In this document: piece by piece, positions 19,382 to 21,928 of the stretch
Layout of the letters: every line of letters starts with the position of its first letter
How positions within the stretch are numbered: the first letter of the stretch is position 1
Virus record (IMG/VR): IMGVR_UViG_3300048555_000067
Span: 1 to 21,928 of that record
DNA from: a virus
Direction: 5' to 3' (one strand)
DNA: 21,928 nt
The notes under the pieces: generated by a model
What the model was told of the DNA's origin: nothing
The model's input: only the letters and a program-made list of their open reading frames with translations
Databases searched by the model: none
Position numbers and translations under genes: made by a program

Positions 19382-21022
19382 TCAATTCCATTGACCCGTT
19401 CCATATCCAGCCTCGCCCCATGTTGTTATAAGACGCACTGCCTCTGATCCAGTGGCCCCTGTGCCGCCAAGTCCACTTACTGTGAGGTTTGAGTCAATTG
19501 CAACGGCCTCAGAACCAACCGCTGCTGTGCCGCCAGTGCCGCTGACATTAAGTATTCCATCTGCATTTATAGTTTCAGCACCAACAGCACCCGATCCACC
19601 AACGCCAGTTTCAGTGATTATTGCATCCGCAGAAATGCCTTCAATTCCAACGGCACCTACGCCACCCAGACCAGCGGTGTGTGGGCTTCCATTAAGATCA
19701 CCCCAACCGCCTTGGCCCCACGCGCCTATTCCCCAGCCGAATGCCTCCACAGAAACAACATTGCCAACAGATGCTGTACCACCAGCACCTGTGGCTGTCG
19801 GCAACCCTTCAATAACGCCTGTGCCTACGCTGCCAGAGCCACCAACACCAGTTGCGATCTCATCAAGCTCTACTGGGACAGTGCCACCCGAACTTGTCAA
19901 TGCTGGAGTATTAAGCTGACCACCCATTAAGTTATGGTTAGTGCAGTAGTAATAAAGTGTTGGTGCGTTGTCAGCCACAACTATCTGGGTGTAAGCATTG
20001 GCCTGTCCCGGCGTTCCAGAGGTTGTCACACCTGTTGTGTACTCGCTGCCTCCACCATGCGTCCCATTTGCTGTTGTGCTAAATCGCAACGGATGCCCAT
20101 TGTTGGAGGACGCACTTTGATCGAAGCGATATGTGCTGCCTTCTGTCAGGCTTATAGTTGGCGCTGGGCCTCCAGCATCTATGTAATATCTGTTGCCAGC
20201 GGCTGTAGATTGAACAGTTATCGCAAGAGAAACAGTTCCTGATGATGGGGTGTAAGACGTTCCACCCATTAGATTGTGATTAGTGCAATAATAGTAAAGT
20301 GTTGGCGCACCAGCAGCCACCGTTATTTCAGTGTAAGCCCCAGCATTTCCCGGCGTCCCTGACGTTGTCACGCCTGTTGTGTATTCACTTCCCCCACCAT
20401 GCGTTCCGTTGGCTGTTGTGCTAAATCGCAATGGGTGACCATTGTTGGAAGATGCAGATTGGTCAAAGCGATAAGTTTGCCCCTCTTGCAAATAAAGCTG
20501 CTGTTGAAGAACACTATCAACATAATATCTGTTGCCAGCGGCTATGGCTCCGACGGTTATCGCATATTCTAGGTAGGATGCGCTGACCGTAGCAACTTCA
20601 CCAGAACCAGAAAGACCTGTTGCGGATACGTCTGTCGTGATAAACAATGACGTGCTGCCAACCGCTGCTGTGCCGCCAACGCCAGTCTGAGATGTGTTGA
20701 TCACTTCAAAGCTGGATGTTTGACCCACAAACGCTGTTCCAGCAATCCCAACATTAGTTGTTAATCTGCGATCAACAAATATATCGTAATTATAACCTAT
20801 GAATACTTCGACATTTTCGGGGTCATTGTCTGGCCGTGGATTAAACAGGGCCGTGGCATCAACAACATTTTTTGCAGGCGTTAATTGTGGGTTTTTTGGC
20901 TCCCAATCTTCTGGCGCTACGCGCAGGCCGTCCCAAGTCGTTTTTAATTGCGTATAGGGAACCCGCAGGCCACTTCTATCGCTTATCGCTTGAGATTTTT
21001 TGCCCCGTGCGTATTTTGCCAT
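19382..21022 (-). CDS. virion protein with two cupredoxin-like motifs and Gly-rich repeats, 546 aa
   Basis: Residues 1-90 are an attachment-like domain (TQLKTTWDGLRVAPEDWEP). Residues 153-256 and 267-371 are two copies of one module, 114 residues apart. Each has NNGHPLRF (H196, H310) and then TLYYYCTNHNLMGG with C246/H249/M252 and C360/H363/M366. His, Cys, His and Met in that order are the ligands of type-1 copper proteins, and the CxxHxxM spacing equals that of amicyanin. Residues 390-530 are degenerate glycine/alanine repeats of about 20-40 residues (GVGGSGAVGAE, GLGGTGATGSE), plus a GWGIGAWGQGGWGD segment. The start overlaps the gp4-like stop (TAATG). It is probably an external tail or fibre component. 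Copper binding is inferred only. Confidence 0.7.
   Translation of the reverse strand: MAKYARGKKSQAISDRSGLRVPYTQLKTTWDGLRVAPEDWEPKNPQLTPAKNVVDATALFNPRPDNDPENVEVFIGYNYDIFVDRRLTTNVGIAGTAFVGQTSSFEVINTSQTGVGGTAAVGSTSLFITTDVSATGLSGSGEVATVSASYLEYAITVGAIAAGNRYYVDSVLQQQLYLQEGQTYRFDQSASSNNGHPLRFSTTANGTHGGGSEYTTGVTTSGTPGNAGAYTEITVAAGAPTLYYYCTNHNLMGGTSYTPSSGTVSLAITVQSTAAGNRYYIDAGGPAPTISLTEGSTYRFDQSASSNNGHPLRFSTTANGTHGGGSEYTTGVTTSGTPGQANAYTQIVVADNAPTLYYYCTNHNLMGGQLNTPALTSSGGTVPVELDEIATGVGGSGSVGTGVIEGLPTATGAGGTASVGNVVSVEAFGWGIGAWGQGGWGDLNGSPHTAGLGGVGAVGIEGISADAIITETGVGGSGAVGAETINADGILNVSGTGGTAAVGSEAVAIDSNLTVSGLGGTGATGSEAVRLITTWGEAGYGTGQWN
19910..20224 (-). repeat. cupredoxin-like module, copy 2 (residues 267-371)
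   Basis: This is the second copy of the module within the 546-residue virion protein, with ligands H310, C360, H363 and M366. Residues 297-339 are identical to residues 183-225 of copy 1, although about twenty bases of the coding DNA differ. Confidence 0.8.
20255..20566 (-). repeat. cupredoxin-like module, copy 1 (residues 153-256)
   Basis: This is the first copy of the module, with ligands H196, C246, H249 and M252. Only about 10 residues separate its end from copy 2. The linker between the strand EGQTYRF and the one before it differs from copy 2 (DSVLQQQLYLQ versus DAGGPAPTISLT). Confidence 0.8.
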
Positions 21023-21705
21023 TAATATAAATTCAGCGCAGTTGGCTGAACCCTCAAACTTACGCCATCGTTATCTGACGCTGCCGCAAACGTGAATGCC
21101 CTTTCGTAGATTTCGTTTAAGACTTGAAACCTATCGGGGGCGTTTTTCAACGCCAGCTTGCTTGCAAGACCCGCGCAGATGCAGTCGCTCCAGCGATATG
21201 GCACGTCAGCGTCTTGATTGCTGGCCGTGATGTCATCTAGCTGGTTTACTGACCAATAATTTAAGCTGTATGTGGTCACGTCTGGTATTTGCCAGATGTA
21301 AATCAGCGGCGTATATTGCTTATCCAGCATATACTGTGATGGCTTTCCCGAAGATGTTTTGTTTGGCAGTTGGTTATAATCCGCAATGGACACACGATTG
21401 ATAATTTGGTCAGACGTGTCCGTGCCTGCGCTATCTCTAATGACGGCGTCCATAATGTCGATGGTGCCAGCAGGAAGCGTGTACGGCGTTGTCTGGTCTT
21501 TTACCAGCGTCAGGGTTCTTTGCTCTACTGCCCAGTAATTGATGCCTCTGTTGGCCCACTCACTAAACAACAGGTTTAGGCTGCGCCGTGCAGATACAGC
21601 TTTGTAACCTGTTTGGGTTTGCGGATCGATACCACACCGCTCAAATGCCTCTGCGATGATTTCTTCAACATCTGGGCGAAACGCTACTGTGCCTGATAGT
21701 GCCAT
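21022..21705 (-). CDS. P22 gp4-like tail accessory factor
   Basis: The 227-residue protein follows the P22 gp4 family closely in pattern: EIIAEAFERCGIDPQTQTGY, ARRSLNLLFSEWANRGINYW, LVKDQTTPYTLPAGTIDIMD, then a helical end with YRWSDCICAGLASKLALKNA. In P22, gp4 attaches below the portal ring after packaging and receives the gp10 hub. The hub homologue at 12474 supports this. The start has an AGGATTG site, and its stop overlaps the next gene by one base. Cysteines at about 24 and near 180 are not paired in a known motif. Length is somewhat above P22 gp4. Confidence 0.82.
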   Translation of the reverse strand: MALSGTVAFRPDVEEIIAEAFERCGIDPQTQTGYKAVSARRSLNLLFSEWANRGINYWAVEQRTLTLVKDQTTPYTLPAGTIDIMDAVIRDSAGTDTSDQIINRVSIADYNQLPNKTSSGKPSQYMLDKQYTPLIYIWQIPDVTTYSLNYWSVNQLDDITASNQDADVPYRWSDCICAGLASKLALKNAPDRFQVLNEIYERAFTFAAASDNDGVSLRVQPTALNLY

Positions 21706-21714
21706 GAAGCAATC

Positions 21715-21928
21715 CTATGCGTAATGTTTTTTCATCCGCATGACGATATTATATGTATCGCCAGCGGCCCCAAGGCCAGTTGTTGTGAACAGGACATCAC
21801 CAGTTGTGCTTCCATATTCTACAGTTGACGGCAATCCACCAAACTTGCTGAAGTCTTGGTATCCAATATCATCAGCAGCCATATGCATCATTATGACATC
21901 TGTGCCTGCGTCTGCTTCTACCATGACT
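21715..21928 (-). CDS. C-terminal part of a conserved virion-block protein (partial)
   Basis: The frame is open to the window edge. The ATG at 21924 has open sequence before it, so the true start is probably outside. The visible 69 residues (MMHMAADDIGYQDFSKFGGL, then VLFTTTGLGAAGDTYNIVMRM and a basic end) are beta-rich and glycine/threonine-rich, like small proteins near the capsid gene of marine podoviruses. It sits 9 bases upstream of the gp4-like gene, in the place where capsid or decoration proteins are found. No specific function can be given. Confidence 0.5.
   Translation of the reverse strand, partial: VMVEADAGTDVIMMHMAADDIGYQDFSKFGGLPSTVEYGSTTGDVLFTTTGLGAAGDTYNIVMRMKKHYA

Noticed and set aside
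19452-19919. Plus-strand 155-residue proline/alanine-rich open frame opposite the 546-residue protein gene
   Set aside because: It is the antisense of glycine/alanine-rich repeats, which read as Pro/Ala/Thr. It has no ribosome site and lies fully inside a well-supported gene.

Overview
The window is a piece of a tailed double-stranded DNA phage genome, or a closely related prophage. Genes are almost gap-free, with start and stop codons that touch or overlap. One strand carries a long virion and lysis block. The protein families (P22 gp4-like tail accessory factor, gp10-like tail hub, GTA-type three-helix holin, M15 endolysin, glycine-rich fibre) resemble those of marine podoviruses that infect Alphaproteobacteria (SAR116, Roseobacter or SAR11 relatives). 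The host assignment is inference from family resemblance and moderate base composition. Terminase, portal, capsid, polymerase and integrase genes are not in view.

Left arm, about 1-5296, plus strand: sixteen genes counting a partial one at the edge, nearly all small and of unknown function. Recognisable content is a winged-helix DNA-binding protein (309-638), a SprT-like zinc metalloprotease (2521-3117), a protein with an OB-fold-like C-terminus (3209-3778), a DnaJ-type zinc-ribbon miniprotein (4022-4186), a tail-anchored membrane protein (4352-4828) and two small exported-looking cysteine proteins. Three genes or gene groups are each preceded by a near-identical promoter-leader module (TTGTAT or TTGATA, 16 bp, TATATG, then a shared A-rich leader) at about 712, 1877 and 3139. 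Stable GC hairpins, two with TTCG loops, follow several stop codons. Short ribosome-binding segments are duplicated between cassettes, so the arm looks assembled from shuffled gene-plus-leader units. It is probably an early or middle host-takeover region.

Right arm, about 5298-21928, minus strand, read from high to low coordinates: a partial conserved protein, gp4-like tail accessory factor, a virion protein with two tandem cupredoxin-like motifs and glycine-rich repeats, an adaptor-like protein, a small virion protein, a 736-residue tail fibre, a tail-assembly-chaperone-like protein, a lysis cassette (small ORF, XhlA-like protein, small holin, GTA-type holin, M15 endolysin), the gp10-like hub, several small proteins, and finally the probable DNA-ejection proteins with a GNAT acetyltransferase between them. 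Tight coupling (ATGA, TAATG and TGATG overlaps) suggests one late transcript whose promoter lies beyond the right edge.

The two arms converge at 5296/5298 with one base between the stop codons and no clear terminator. The observations most worth following are the duplicated complete type-1-copper ligand set in a virion protein, the triplicated promoter-leader module with inverted repeats centred on the -35 box, and the inverted repeat overlapping the ribosome-binding site upstream of 4352.
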